This document shows positions 1 through 12,555 of a stretch of 64,000 nt of DNA, one piece after another; positions within the stretch are counted from its first letter, which is position 1; each line of letters starts with the position of its first letter. The translations under genes and the position numbers were made by a program. Below the pieces are notes generated by a model, which was not told where the DNA came from, did not search any database, and worked only from the letters and a program-made list of their open reading frames with translations. Origin of the DNA: Rhipicephalus microplus. Taxonomy: Eukaryota > Arthropoda > Arachnida > Ixodida > Ixodidae. The stretch is taken from positions 5,085,821-5,149,820 of the forward strand of contig NC_134710.1 of NCBI RefSeq assembly GCF_043290135.1, in the 5' to 3' direction.

Positions 1-880
1 TTACGTGCGTTTTGCTTGCCATGATATAAATGTGTTCACATTCCTAAATAAAGATTAGTTGCAAGTCAGCGCTCTGTCCTGTCTCCTCCTTTTCTTTCCT
101 GCCGTTTTCACGCTGTGGTTTTTTATTACTATGTGAACCAACTCGCCCAAGCTTTAACCTTAGCAAGTTTTATTGGCAACACCCTCTTTATGAATTTTCG
201 CTACATAGTCTTCCCCATGTGGTCGATTTTGGTTGCCGTTCTTTAAAAATGTTTCCCCAAGACCAGAATATTGCACATACTGCATCACTGATGTTTGTTT
301 GGAAACTTGACCTACAGATACATTTTTTTTAGTTTACATATGCTTCCTGCCTGAATTGAGTCAACTTGTGCCATCTGGAGCGAAAATGGGCATTGAAACC
401 GTTTGACTGTGCCACATGTTCACCTTTTCAATTGTTGTATATTATTTTCTGTTGTATCAGTTTTCCGATTTGTAGGACTTGAGAACCAGAGTCTATAACC
501 GGTTTAGTCGTTAATGGTCAGCTGCACAGTGATGTAGCAGGACTGTCAATAGAGGCTGAATAACGAAGTCACTTTAGTAAATAGAGGTGCATTGACTAGC
601 TCAGCAATGTTCATCAATGTAAGGGTGTGTACACACAAGAAAAAAAAAACACTATACAGTGCTCGTTCATAAATGCTGCTTCCATGGTGCCGTCAGTGAA
701 AAACTACCTTTTCTCAATGTTATATGTTCTGAAAAGGGTGCGAGGATTAGATTTTTTAAAAGTTGCTTTTCTTCATATTTTCTTTTGTATTGATGTGTTC
801 TTGCATGACTATGCATGTTACTCTAGTAACAAACTTGTAGTTCAAAGTACAGAAGAAACGTGCCATGCTGAGCAGCAAAC
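1..880. other. Unassigned AT-rich sequence
   Basis: No gene or repeat that I can name. AATAAA-like signals occur near position 47, followed by a T/C-rich run, which resembles the 3' end of some transcript or element on the plus strand, but no coding sequence upstream is in the window to support this. Confidence 0.3.
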
Positions 881-1057
881 ATTTTCTTTGTCTGTACAGG
901 TCCCTGCAGGTGCTGTCATCCTCATAATCATGCATAAACAATTAGCCTCTCAAGAAATGTTCGTGCTGTGTGTTTGTTGAAAATTGGTGAAAGCGATCGC
1001 CTAAGTGACTGTTTTTTTAAAGAAGGGAAGCTGGTGATTTATTTTCTTACTTTACAG

Positions 1058-1212
1058 GTGAAAGACCTACCCGGTTCAAAACTTGTGCAGCTGTTTCGGA
1101 CGCTTCAGATCAGGAATGTGCACCTATGCAAAGAAGGCATGCCAATATGATAGGAAGCTCCAAAAGAAGCCCAAGCAACACTTTGAAACAACAAAAAATC
1201 AGGAAAGAATAA
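1058..1212 (+). CDS. Possible terminal exon, plus strand, unknown product
   Basis: A pyrimidine-rich acceptor ending TTTACAG lies directly before 1058. One reading frame then stays open for 50 codons, beginning ERPTRFKTCAAVSDASDQEC and ending in a basic tail KIRKE before TAA at 1210. An AATAAA at 1208-1213 overlaps the stop codon. Together this could be the last exon of a plus-strand transcript. No domain is recognised and no upstream exon was identified; a second acceptor-like site ending CTGTACAG near 899 might mark another exon. The match of acceptor, open frame and poly(A) signal may be coincidence in AT-rich DNA, so this is only a candidate. Being on the opposite strand to the SEA-FRI-LDLa gene, it cannot belong to it. 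Confidence 0.2.
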
Positions 1213-2140
1213 AAAATGGCATATTGCCTTTTATATATTCTGTATTACATAAACCGAAAACACCAGAAATATTTGCTTTGTGACTTATCTTGGTGGGAAG
1301 TGGGGGGAGGGGCTGAAAAAGTCTAGAAAGTGGTAGCTGAACATCTTATTTAAACATAGACGAAAAAAGTGCAATATATGCGCCAGAAATTACATCGGAA
1401 AAAAATGCTTGGCTCCCACGCCAAGAGCATTCTTGGTTATTGCATGGCATTCCACAACAGTGCCAACCATAAAAAGGGGTATTTCGAACAATTTGCCAGG
1501 CACGGCCTAACTTTGCTTGGCCAATGGTAGGCTTGTCACACTTCCCAAGCACACATCTCTCTTGGCCTCCTATAACTTTCCAAGCATGAACAGCTTGGTC
1601 GAAGCAAACTTTGCTGTTAGTATTTCCAAATGGGCAGACAAAAAAAGGTTACTAAATGCACAAAAAGCACGCGTGTTTTATTCTCTAGAAGCAGGGGCAT
1701 TCATTGAGCCTGGTACGGAACTACATGGCCAGCGTTCTTCTATACACACTGAACATAAAATCTTAAGCCTATATTTCTGACACCGAGCTAACCTTTATAC
1801 AACACATAAATCATTTAAAAACATATCCTTAAAAATGACGAACATTCTAAAAGTCTTGTCGCACTCTACCTGGGGTAGTGACAAAAAGTGTTCGATCAGT
1901 TTGTATGGAAGGTTCATACGGACACGCCTAGTTCCATATCAGTCTGCCACACCAACGGCTTTAAACAGGCTCGACCCTGTTCATCACCTAGGCATTCGTC
2001 TTTCCACGTGTGGTTTTCGCACTAGCCCCTACGAAGCCTGTGCGTTGACTCAAACGAGTGGTCGCTCTATCTCCAAAGATTCTACAATCTTTTGTGTACT
2101 TGCACACGATGAATGCAAACAAAGAACTTCCAGCACACTA
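1213..2140. other. No recognised feature
   Basis: Several short open frames on both strands but none with a domain, splice context or repeat similarity that I recognise. Confidence 0.3.
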
Positions 2141-2206
2141 CACTAATAATAATAATTTGTCCTATTTATTAACCACCCTGCCATCGAACAACTAGCCCTA
2201 CGCACT

Positions 2207-3240
2207 TCGCGGGGGGGGGGGGGGTCCAGCCGAAGAGACGGGCGTGCAGCTTCTTGAACACGGTTTGGCTGCTCCTGCTGCCTATGTCTCGCCTTGACAG
2301 TGGCAGCTGATAGGCTGCGATATATCTTTAAGTACCAAGCTCGCGACCATTGCACATATCCGAACACATTTCCTAGAACTGCAGCAAAAGTACTCATGCC
2401 CAGAATTTTATACCGATGCTTCAGAAACTCGAACTTCCTTCTTCTATGCAGCAGCCAGTCCATCTTTTTTAGATGCCGGTATTCTGCCTCCGAATACCAA
2501 CAATTTTACAGCAGCTATATGCTATACTGGCGTCTGTTAAACACATAAAACAACTAAAATTACTTAATGCAGTAATCTAAAAGCTTCCTTGAGCGTGGTG
2601 AAAGCCCTCAAATCACTCAGAAGGCGAAGAAACCACATTCTTATCTCCCATTACTCAGTCGCGTGCACAGTGTACACACTCATTACAAAAGTAGTAGTCT
2701 GCTGGGTGCCAGGGCACCTCGAGATACAAGGAAATGGTTTGGCGCACCACTTAGCTGCAACCGGCAACAAAACAGCTGCCAGTACATAAGTAGACATCCC
2801 TGCGCTTGTCTTGAAGCCTTTTCTGAAACAAAAGCTCAGAGCCTTCAAGCAGAGCACGTGGTCCAGAGGCATAAATAATAAATTGCATGCTATCAGGCCG
2901 CTACTTGGTTATTGGCCGCCATTATGAAAATCACGACGCACAGAAGTAACATTTACAAGACTACGGACAGTACATACATTCACTACACATTATTACCTGC
3001 AGTGTGGTGGTGATCCACTATTGTGTGAGAGATGTGGCGAAGCAGTAACAGTGCTTCACCTTTTGATCCAGTGCAAAGAATTAGACACGCTAAAGAAACA
3101 ACGCGTTTCATTACTCTACCAACAGCACTTCTAACTTGGCCCTGCAATGTTTGTCGGTAGGGAACAACTTTCTACACACAAATCCTTGTTGGAATGTTCA
3201 AGAGACATATGTACTTTTCACGTCATATACTCGGGCGTTC
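2207..3240 (+). pseudogene. I-clade-type LINE remnant: RNase H and C-terminal zinc knuckle
   Basis: Decayed 3' part of a non-LTR retrotransposon. From about 2400 the plus strand reads FYTDAS, the start of an RNase H domain with its first catalytic Asp, and around 2700 reads CWVPGHLEIQGN, the late RNase H motif normally followed by ELAD (here GLAHHLAA, so the last acid is lost). Downstream, around 2955-3100, TRLRTVHTFTTHYYL then C-x2-C and TVLHLLIQC is the typical C-terminal H/C cluster of arthropod I-like LINE ORF2. Stops and frameshifts interrupt all parts, so it is dead. A G14 run lies at the 5' end (2211-2224). The clade is judged from RNase H plus the tail motif; Jockey-like or R1-like is less likely. 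Confidence 0.75.
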
Positions 3241-3844
3241 CGTAGGTCGCTGCTGGTCGCTGCTGCGGTGGCTACATCTCAGCCATGGGTTTATTAAGAC
3301 CTTTCGCCATTCATTCTCGCTGCACATGTCTCACGTCACTGTCATGATTTTAATACTTCTATGTTTTAGATGCAAAGCAGCTATTTGAGTAGCCTGTGTC
3401 ACGCTGTCCCTTCGTCCGCACCATGCTCCCCTGACCGCAGACGTTGCGGTGGTGCCAAGTAGGTAACAGGTTCCCTCCCAGTGCGCGCGCGTTCATGTCA
3501 CTATTACCCTAGCCTGTCGCCGCTCGCCGCGTATTATCCATCCCACTTAACCCTCTCCATCACTCACAACGTTTGATCACTTACCCCTCTCCACAGCTTG
3601 CAACGCCCGAGCACACTCCTCACGTGGGCATCATCTCGCCCGCGCCACCTGTCTTCATCTGTCGGCGAGAAGAAGCCGCGAGCCGACCGGTGCACGCACT
3701 ACGCGCACCTTGAGAACCTTGTGGAACGACAATGTGGACAGCGCGCTGCTGCTTGCCACGAGATCACACCGACGAGAGGGACGGCATCGCGGCATGCTTC
3801 CCACTAGTGTGCGCGTACCTTTCCCGGTCGGCGCCGGCGTTGCG

Positions 3845-4065
3845 AGGGTTAACGAAGCCGATCGCGTTCGTGAATGGCGACCTCAACACCGACGAGGCGC
3901 GAGCCAGAAAAGCCGAACGCAAGCGTCGGCAGTGGAAGACCAGTGACACCGACCAGGTGTGCGTCAATAAGACCGATCACGTTCGAGAATACAGACTGCG
4001 CGCCGGTAACACCGACGAGACACAAGTGAAGGAAGCCGAGCACGAACGTCTACAACGCATCCCAC
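3845..4065 (+). repeat. Four imperfect ~60-bp coding repeats (basic, STPR-like)
   Basis: The motif aagccga(a/t)cgc recurs near 3855, 3915, 3970 and 4032, giving a 55-62 bp period. Translated, units read like TDEARARKAERKRRQWKTSD and TDHVREYRLRAGN, short Arg/Lys/Glu-rich repeats of about 20 residues. They resemble the 20-odd-residue STPR-type repeats of arthropod DNA-binding proteins and of some Helitron proteins, but that is inference. Frame changes between units 1 and 2 show that the copy is decayed. Confidence 0.4.
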
Positions 4066-4269
4066 CCCACCGGGTCTTTGGGTTTCAAACTAACTTTTAC
4101 TCGAGTGAAAGCTACACCAAGCTCCGCTTCAAATCGTTCTTGCAGCACTCGCAGTGACACCCATGTCAATCGGGTTAATACCGTGCGCACCGCTGCTGCT
4201 GCACATCACATCAGGATTCCTTTCGGCGAGATGCTCCATAGTTTTTAACCCGCGTTAGCGCGAGGAATT

Positions 4270-4400
4270 TTAATGTCCTTAAACAGCCAGCTATCCTAAC
4301 CATTATTCGCATCTCTTGCCCCAGAACCTGGAGCTATTTGGCCATAAATTATCTCTTGCGCCATAAAACAGCACACATCATCATCACCACACCATCATTG
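4270..4400 (-). repeat. Dispersed tick repeat fragment (TTATGGCGCAAG motif)
   Basis: Read on the minus strand this contains GTGTGCTGTTTTATGGCGCA then a TTTATGGCCAAATAGCTCC segment; the same phrase in plus orientation starts at about 30915 (GTGTGGTGCTTAATGGCACA, GGGCCATATGATGGCC). The two are copies of one dispersed family of unknown class. Confidence 0.4.
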
Positions 4401-4721
4401 ACTGTTGTAGCGGAATGACATAAAAAGCATGCCACTTCCGTGTTTATATATATTTAACTGAATGCGAATGCATTTAGTTACCGATAAGATACAAAATCTA
4501 TAAGTTTGAACAAGGGACGCCCTTGGCCACCGGGACGCATTTCCGGAGAAAAGCGATCGATGGCGAAAGGCTCCAATGCAAGTTTAATTTGCTCAAACAC
4601 GAAGTTTCGTACGGTGCACATGGCACAGGCCACAGTGCTAAAACTTGACGGCCACAAGATGTTGCTACAGTGATGGCACACGTCATGATGATATAATTTT
4701 GACACGTAATAAGCCCATGGC

Positions 4722-4804
4722 TTAGACTATTATTGCGATAGCACTTACGTGGACCCTTTCCGCTGCATTTTGCCGTACGTAGGCATGGGCATCGCCGTCA
4801 CTCA

Positions 4805-4863
<59 letters not shown>

Positions 4864-5430
4864 AAAATGGAAGAAATAAACATTTTGAAAAAGGCTCCAG
4901 CGCGCGAATCGAACGTGGCACCTCTGAGTCGTGAATCCGAGGTGTTAACGACTGAGCCATTGAAGAGCACGTCCTTCAAGGCTCAAACGGGGCAAGCTAT
5001 TTATATCTACTACTCACCGCTGATGATGGACATCTAGGGGGGGGGGGTGCAACTATCGCGGTTTCAGCATTACCAGCAAGATGACGCAATAAGCTCGTGG
5101 TGGCGCACCTTCTCATCTCCCACGCGTACTTTGCCCCTCAGAGTGGAGAAGGTGGACACTCGCTCGAGCACCCTTATCTCGCGTTGGGGACGATCGTACG
5201 TCTTGGCTGGCATTGGCTTTCACTAGAACGTTTCTGTTGTAATTACCGGGCGCACACGTTTATTCGCGTTCATTTGTACCTGTGAGTAGGTTTCGTGCGT
5301 CATTTGTGCGTGAGAACCGTGGGGCACGTTTCGATTTGCTTGCCACTCGGCGTGTGACCCTTCCATTTGTTGCTATCGCGTTCATTGCTTTCCCTTTGGG
5401 GCAAAGCTGTGATTTTTGATTATGTGAAAC
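4722..5430 (-). repeat. Composite tRNA-derived SINE-like repeat, copy A, with (AT)n
   Basis: On the minus strand the unit starts with a CGTTTCGAT / AACGCGAGATAAGGG block, runs through TATAAATAGCTTG, then a tRNA-like head (A-box-like AATGGCTCAGTCGTTAAC, B-box-like ACGTTCGATTC), an (AT)n tract at about 4809-4861, and a tail GGTGAGTGACGG to GCTATCGCAATAATA. The same order is present in plus orientation at 19330-20258, so this is a mobile unit of about 0.7-0.9 kb rather than chance. A G11 run interrupts this copy near 5037. Confidence 0.6.
4809..4861. repeat. (AT)n microsatellite
   Basis: About 53 bp of uninterrupted AT dinucleotide inside the composite repeat. Confidence 0.95.
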
Positions 5431-5541
5431 CTAAACATGGCATAATTTTCATATGTTAAATGAAGTCAACAGCAACCACCACACCTCTCAGTATATTTGC
5501 TCACTCTAGTAGATGCACGTCATTTGCTGTCTGGTGCTCAC

Positions 5542-5634
5542 CGCAAGCTGTTTCATCCGAGAAATCTGGGCAGTCGACGATGCCGTCACAAATGTGGGCT
5601 TCCTTACCCCTGGCCTTGAGCTCATTCACGCAAC
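5542..5634 (-). CDS. Host exon: second half of an LDL-receptor class A module
   Basis: On the minus strand a classic acceptor (TTATCTCTGTTGCAG) precedes the exon and a donor (G|GTGAGC) follows. The 93-nt exon is symmetric, phase 1 to phase 1, and encodes GCVNELKARGKEAHICDG continuing into VDCPDFSDETAC. CDG-x2-DC-x-D-x-SDE-x2-C is the calcium-binding half of an LDLa repeat; the Cys pair of the first half would come from another exon or be absent. LDLa modules bind ligands or calcium on extracellular proteins. The start phase fits directly to the FRI exon ending at 17694 (codons join as Gly), placing LDLa after FRI, as in corin-like membrane serine proteases. No further exon of the gene was found between here and position 1. 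Confidence 0.85.
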
Positions 5635-5699
5635 CTGCAACAGAGATAACAGAAAAGAGTGATGTTTTCGCTGTGGTGCACTACAAAAGCCCCATCACA

Positions 5700-6390
5700 C
5701 GCTAAAGAGGTCGACAGTCATTCTTATACGGTGCGGGCGTGCCTCGAATAAAAGTAAAAAAAAAAATCCACGTTTCGTACCCTGCTGCCAATGGCGTCGC
5801 TGTGACCCCGCGGAAGACGCTTTAGAGACACCTCGGTTCTGTCGCTTAGCCCTGAATGACGTCAATCACACATGTGGCACATAATCGCGGGAAGCCTATT
5901 GGGACACTGAATAAAGTTTACTTCTCTAACTCGGCGTAAGTGACAGAAATGCGCAAAGGAAGGGTGAATTCGATTGAGACCTCTAAAGATCCTTCCGCTC
6001 TGCAAGGCACGTGCTCGTCGCATCTGCGAAGGCCGAAAAAAAAAGAGCAAGTGACAGTACCAGATGGTTAAGATGCGCGTGTACGAGATGCGCAGCGAGA
6101 ATTCGCAGTGTCCACGGGCTATAGGTGGCCCAACTTGCAATGCAAGATGACTGCACAAAAAGGGTCAACCCGAGCACTCGCATAGGAAAAGGTAGGACGC
6201 ACGTCCCATGCCGCTTTCACCGGATGAAAACTTTATTATTAAATGAATGTATATCGGACAAAAATACTTTCCCAAACGATGTCTATAGCTAAATGTTCGC
6301 TACCTCATTTTTTGCCGCCCTTCAAAGGGCGCTGGTGCCAGCTGATCGACCGTGCATCAACGATGGATTGCGTAATCGTGTGCAGAAAAC
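5700..6390. other. Intron sequence without recognised elements
   Basis: Lies inside the 12-kb intron between the FRI and LDLa exons. No domain, SINE or LINE signature seen. Confidence 0.4.
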
Positions 6391-6397
6391 AGAAAAC

Positions 6398-6474
6398 TTT
6401 GGTTGTGTTTATGCACAATACATGAATACACAACCAAAACAAGTTTCACTTCACGACAGGGCGTGAAGTGAAAC
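6398..6474. repeat. Two adjacent perfect hairpins
   Basis: First stem: TTTGGTTGTGT (6398-6408) pairs with ACACAACCAAA (6428-6438). Second stem: GTTTCACTTCACG (6443-6455) pairs with CGTGAAGTGAAAC (6462-6474) around a 6-nt loop. Function unknown; could be an end of a DNA element. Confidence 0.7.
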
Positions 6475-6479
6475 TCTGT

Positions 6480-7270
6480 CCTCGTGAGTTAGCAGCTGAT
6501 CCTTCGTGCTCGCTGTCACTCTCGGTGCGTTGACAACCTTCTACGTCCAGTGAAAACCCAGGCTGTCAGGATGGTTTCTTTCATCATAACCGCTGAAAGC
6601 AATCTGAGGAATTCTCTCCACGGAGATATTTCGACAGCACCGACTTTATCCGGGCGCGGTGAACATTTCGCTCTAATACCCGTTCACATACGAGTTGCTT
6701 GCAGTGTGCTGCCATCTATATTGAAACGCATAAAGAAAGAGGCACAGCATTGGCCATGTTTGAAAATCGGAAGCCTGTGCGACTTTCCGCGTACAACGAT
6801 TATTATGGGATTCATGCACTACAGTGTCACTGAAGAACGCTACATGCACGTAAAAGAAGGTGAGTTTCAACTGCAAAGGTCAGACGCTAACATGTAACTA
6901 ACCACGTGGCCACAGAAAATCTCGCGAAGCTGTTATGTGTACTCTGCAAGCTATAATTGTAAGCGCGAGTCGCTACATGTTTCACTACACGAAACTTCAC
7001 GTCTCATGAGAACGAATCCGATTCATCGCCTCACAGATGAGCCTTATTCACTGATGCAGGGAACGTGCAAAGGAGTTAGTGTTCGTTTCTTGCTAACGCG
7101 TTAACGCAGAGCCTAGCTTTAGTATAATTTGCTAGGCTTTGGTATGGTATGCTAGGTTTTGATATGATTCGTTAGAAACATGTCACGTGACGTGGCCTGC
7201 TGTTACACCACCAGCAAGAATAACCAAAAGAATAAAGCGCAAAAGTTTCATAAGCGGCCCCACTCATAGG
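6480..7270. other. Intron sequence without recognised elements
   Basis: No coding or transposon signature. A weak ~20-bp repetition (GCTAGG(C/T)TTTG) occurs at about 7125-7175. Confidence 0.35.
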
Positions 7271-7649
7271 TGTGCGCAGGGTTCCCCGTGAGGGGGGATG
7301 GCGGCAAAGTTCATCGCAGAACCCCCCACTAAGTCAATGCATGGGGCAAAATTTGTGCCCCTCCCTTTTAGGCGAATAGAAAGGGGTGACGCCCCTTTTT
7401 CCCATGCGGATGCACCGCTGGGAATCTTCAATTTTCAGACCCCTCTCTGGCAGCCAGCGCTGACCAGAGGTTCAGCCAGCTAGTTCCGGTAGGGACAGAA
7501 AACAACGTCGTGGTCACGTGTGTATGGAACCCAAGACAACTCGAACCTGCCCGAACATTGCGAAACCGAACGCTGGGACAGCCAGCGTGAACATAAACAA
7601 AGGCTACCGTCGTGGCCGCAAACGAAACAAGGCGACACGTGCACGTTGC

Positions 7650-8870
<1,221 letters not shown>

Positions 8871-8871
8871 A

Positions 8872-9107
8872 GTTGATACATAAAGCTTAACGTCCCAAAA
8901 CCACCATTTGATTATGAGAGACGCCGTACTGGAGGTCTTCGGAAATTTCGACCACCTGGCGTTCTTTAACGTGCACCCAAATCTGAGCACATGAGCCTAC
9001 AGCATTTTCGCCTCCATCGAACATGCAGCCGCCGCAGCTGGGATCCGATCCCGCGACCTGCGGGTCAGCAGCCGAGTACCTTAGCCACTAGACCACCGCG
9101 GCTGGGC
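8872..9107 (-). repeat. tRNA-derived SINE (Ruka-like), full length, antisense
   Basis: Minus strand starts with the tRNA-like head (CCGCGGTGGTCTAGTGGCTA, A box; GGGATCGGATCCC, B box), then the body CTCAGATTTGGGTGCACGTT and the tail GGTTTTGGGACGTTAAGC. Same structure as the copies at 11386, 16558 and 27887. It sits exactly between the tandem-repeat element and the Gypsy integrase fragment. Confidence 0.9.
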
Positions 9108-9108
9108 A

Positions 9109-9436
9109 AGAGAATACCAAGGACGACCCCCTACAGGATGGTGCAAGGCAGACTTCTACACGTCACCACCGACATAGCCAGAAAGAAACACCGCATCGTG
9201 GTGCCAGAATGCCTAAAACAATCAGTTCTGACGTCACATCACAACAAAGATGGTCATGAGGATACCTCTCGAACACTCCGAAAAGTCCAACAACGTTACA
9301 TTTGGCGTGACATTAAATGCGACCTCGAAGCCTACGTGCGTGGGCGCCAAACGTACCAAAGATATAACGCCTAGACAGGAGCGCAAATCGGCTCGCTGAA
9401 CCCCCGTACGCCAATTCAGGCGCCATTCGACACCAT
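9109..9436 (+). pseudogene. Gypsy A integrase, zinc-binding N-terminal part
   Basis: The plus strand from about 9138 encodes VPECLKQSVLTSHHNKDGHE then TLRKVQQRYIW and a DLEAYVRGRQTYQ segment. This is the H-H-C-C (HHCC) zinc finger of Ty3/Gypsy integrases, with the expected C-x2-C changed (GRQTYQ), so the finger is damaged. The frame continues into NPRTPIQAPFDTI, the usual linker before the catalytic core, where a LINE (9437-12957, opposite strand) breaks it. The core resumes at 12960. No LTR belonging to this fragment was recognised. Confidence 0.75.
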
Positions 9437-10516
9437 TACTTTTTTCTTCATTTTATTTACCCTAAAGGCCCGAAGGCAATACATGGGGGGGGGGGGGGGG
9501 GGCAAGTTAGGTTTTTACAGAACACCTTACCTAAAAACAAGAAAAATGGCAGTTTTCAATCATTAGTGAATATATACATGCATGTGCAGTTCGTCAAGAA
9601 TATGCTAGAGAACAAAAAGTACTCACGAAAGAAAAGAACTGCTAAACAACATACGTACGACTTATCCATAAATATGAAAAAAATCAATGAAAGACAAAAG
9701 AAAACGTTTATAAAGCACTTGCGGAACAAAAATTATGCACAATTTACATACAAATGTGGACAAGGCAGGCAGAAAGTAGAAGTATTAACAAAAAAACTAT
9801 ACAGTGATTCGGACGTATATGTACTAATACGTTAGATGATTGCTGTTATGGACTGGAATACCCTTTGACGAAATTAAGATGTCTCAGAATTTGTAAGAGT
9901 GTGGTTGATATTTTCAGTGAATTGTGTATGGCAATAAGGACTGTTTAAGCATTTCTGAATATTTGTCAGCTTTTATTTCTTCAGCAATAAATCTCGGAGA
10001 TTGATTCCACTCCTGAATAGCCAAATGAAGATAGGAAAAACGAAGTAGATCAGTACGGGCGAATGGTTGACGAAATTTCAAGGAGTGATCCACGCGTGGA
10101 AAGTTTGCATTTGGTGTCGTTATCATTGAGGCAGCAAAAGGTGAAAGGTTATAATATACTAATGGAAGAAAACTAAACGAGACACCTTTCGTCTGCATTG
10201 TAGTGTTGCAAGGTCAAGGCTCTGTTTGATTTTAGATGCACTTGAATAGGGAAAATAATCAGAGGTGATAAACCTGGCCGCTTTGTTTTGTAATGATTCT
10301 AGCCTTTTAATGAGGTATGATTGGTAAGAGCTCCAAATAACTGAACAGCACTCTAGTTGAGATCGGACTAATGAGTTGTAGGCAAGAATTTTCGTGTCTT
10401 TATTAGCTTGGCGGAGTGTGCGTCGAAGAAAACCAAGAGTTCGGATTGATTTACGCAATACCCAGTCAACATATGTGTTCCCGGTCAAATTTGAAGTTAA
10501 ATAAACCCCTAATTAT

Positions 10517-10948
10517 TTAGTGGCTCAACTGCATCAATGATCTCATTACTGTGTAGGTTTTCAATAGTAATAATTTGCTAGTAGTAAAACATATAGGTTT
10601 TGTTTTCCTAATGTTAATACTCATCTGCCAGTCCTGACACCACTCACCCAATTTCCGCAAGTCATTATTTAGTTCATCACAATCGTTTTGTCCAGAAACA
10701 ACACGATAAATAACGCAATCGTCAGCAAATAGACGAATTATTGAGTTTACCCCTATGTGAATATTGTTAATAAAAATTAAGAACAAGGTTCGTCCCAAAA
10801 CTGAACGCTGGGGTACACCGGACACGACAGGTCTGAAGTCGGAAACAACACTCTCAATCAAGACCGCTTGACGCCTATCATGCAAATACTCTTGAACCCA
10901 ATCAATTACATGTGTGACTATTTGAGAAGTCTTCATTTTATGTATCAA
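10517..10948 (-). pseudogene. CR1-like LINE reverse-transcriptase core fragment
   Basis: Longest intact piece of the LINE RT: 143 codons with PVVSGVPQRSVLGRTLFLIF, RLFADDCVIYR and CQDWQMSINIRKTKP. The FADD metal-binding pair is present. It is flanked by further RT pieces in other frames at 11011-11205 and 10159-10488. Confidence 0.8.
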
Positions 10949-11385
10949 ACGCAGGTGACCTACCCCGTCAAAAGCTTTTTCAAAGTCAATGAAGACTGCA
11001 TACGTTTGCGTTAGTTCATGCGAATTGGTATGAATTTCGGTAGTTCCAAAAGCTGTGTCTTGAAAGAGCGTCCCCGTTGAAAACCATGTTGGCTGGAAAA
11101 TAGAATAATATTTTCAGCCATGTATTTTATTATCTGAGAGGACAGAATATGTTCAAATGATTTGCAAGCGATAGATGTTAATGATATAGGGCAATAATTT
11201 GCCAATTCATTCTTATCACCCTTTTTAAATATCGGTACTACATGAGCAAGTTTCCAGTCATCAGCAATTTCGGTAGTTTTTATTCATTGTTGAAAAAGGA
11301 GTGCAAGTATAACAGCTTAGTAAACTTTAGTGAGTTTCAGCAATTTTGTGCTAATATCATCGGGACCAGGACTTGAGTAGGATGG

Positions 11386-11624
11386 GCCCCGCCATGGTGG
11401 TCTAGTGGCTAAGGTACTCGGCTGCTGACCCGCAGGTCGCGGGATCAAATCCCGGCTGTGGCGGCTGCATTTCCGATGGAGGCGGAAATGTTGTAGGCCC
11501 ATGTACTCAGATTTGGGTGCACGTTAAAGAACCCCAGGTGGTCAAAATTTCCGGAGCCCCCTACTACGGCGTCTCTCATAATCATATGATGGTTTTGGGA
11601 CGTTAAACCCCACAAATCAATCAA
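11386..11624 (+). repeat. Ruka-like SINE inside the CR1-like LINE, with 13-bp TSD
   Basis: Full-length SINE: tRNA-like head (GTGGTCTAGTGGCTAAGG, B box GGGATCAAATCCC), body, tail with ACCCCACAAATCAATCAA. Flanked by TTGAGTAGGATGG (11373-11385) and TTGAGTAAGATGG (11625-11637), a 13-bp target-site duplication with one change. The flanks join into LINE sequence, proving insertion after the LINE. Confidence 0.95.
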
Positions 11625-12276
11625 TTGAGTAAGATGGCAAACGATCGATAGCTTTTTCAACTCTATTAGGTGTTATATTTATGTGAGACATTGGAGAAGT
11701 GTCACAATCTGGTGCAGCAATATTGCTCATCCATTTAGTGTTAAGGGCTTTTTCTTTCACAAAAACACTACAAAAGTATGAATTGAAAGCTTGCGACAAA
11801 TCACACGCGCTCAAGGGAGAACCATCTGGCGAACATTGGTGGGGCAATTCCTTCGAAGGCTCAGGAGATATCACTTTCCAAAATTTCTTTGGGTTGTCTC
11901 TTAGGAAGCTGGGCATGCTCGTGTCAAAAAACTTATCTTTTGCATCTTTGATAATTTGCTTACAGGTGTTCATCATGCATGCTAAAGTATTTAGTCCAAT
12001 CGTCGTCTCCTTTGGTGCGATGAGCTTTAGCGTACAAGCGCTTTTTCTTATTCAGAGAACGCTTCACATCTCTAGTGAACTATTGTTTGTCTTTAGTTTC
12101 AACGGTAAGCCTTTTTGAAACTTGTATTTCCTGCAGCCTTTTCACATGATTCCGAAACGACCTCCCGTTTTCGTGAACAGATCGATCAGCATATGTTAAC
12201 AGAAGCTGTGCGTAGAATTTTTTTCAGTTCGCTTTCTGCCTTATCTAGGTCGACATTAGAAAAGTCGTGAATCTCT

Positions 12277-12555
12277 TTAGTACGGGACTTTGGTTTTTTT
12301 CACCATTGTTTTAATCACACAGTGAATGACTTTGTGGTCGCTGATCTGTTCCAGGACAGCTGCAGTAACTTTGTTGGCATGCGTTGTAATCAACAAGTCA
12401 AGAATCGAATCCACGCGTGTAGGCGCATGTAGCAGTTGCGTAATTTGAAAAAATGACAACATGTCAATGAAATATTGACATTCACGAGTTTTACCAGTAT
12501 CGCTTGATTGTGAAGATAGCCAATTTATACTGGGGTAGTTAAAATCACCAGCCAT
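12277..12555 (-). pseudogene. CR1-like LINE endonuclease fragment
   Basis: Begins MAGDFNYPSINW, the conserved Asp/Asn motif of apurinic-type LINE endonucleases, and reaches the histidine motif SDHKVIHC (usual form SDH) near 12330. Nicks target DNA to prime reverse transcription in an active element. Confidence 0.8.

Noticed and set aside
11386..11470. tRNA-like heads with A and B boxes at many sites
   Set aside because: They are the heads of SINEs followed by the SINE body; no cloverleaf or anticodon arm of a functional tRNA gene was supported.
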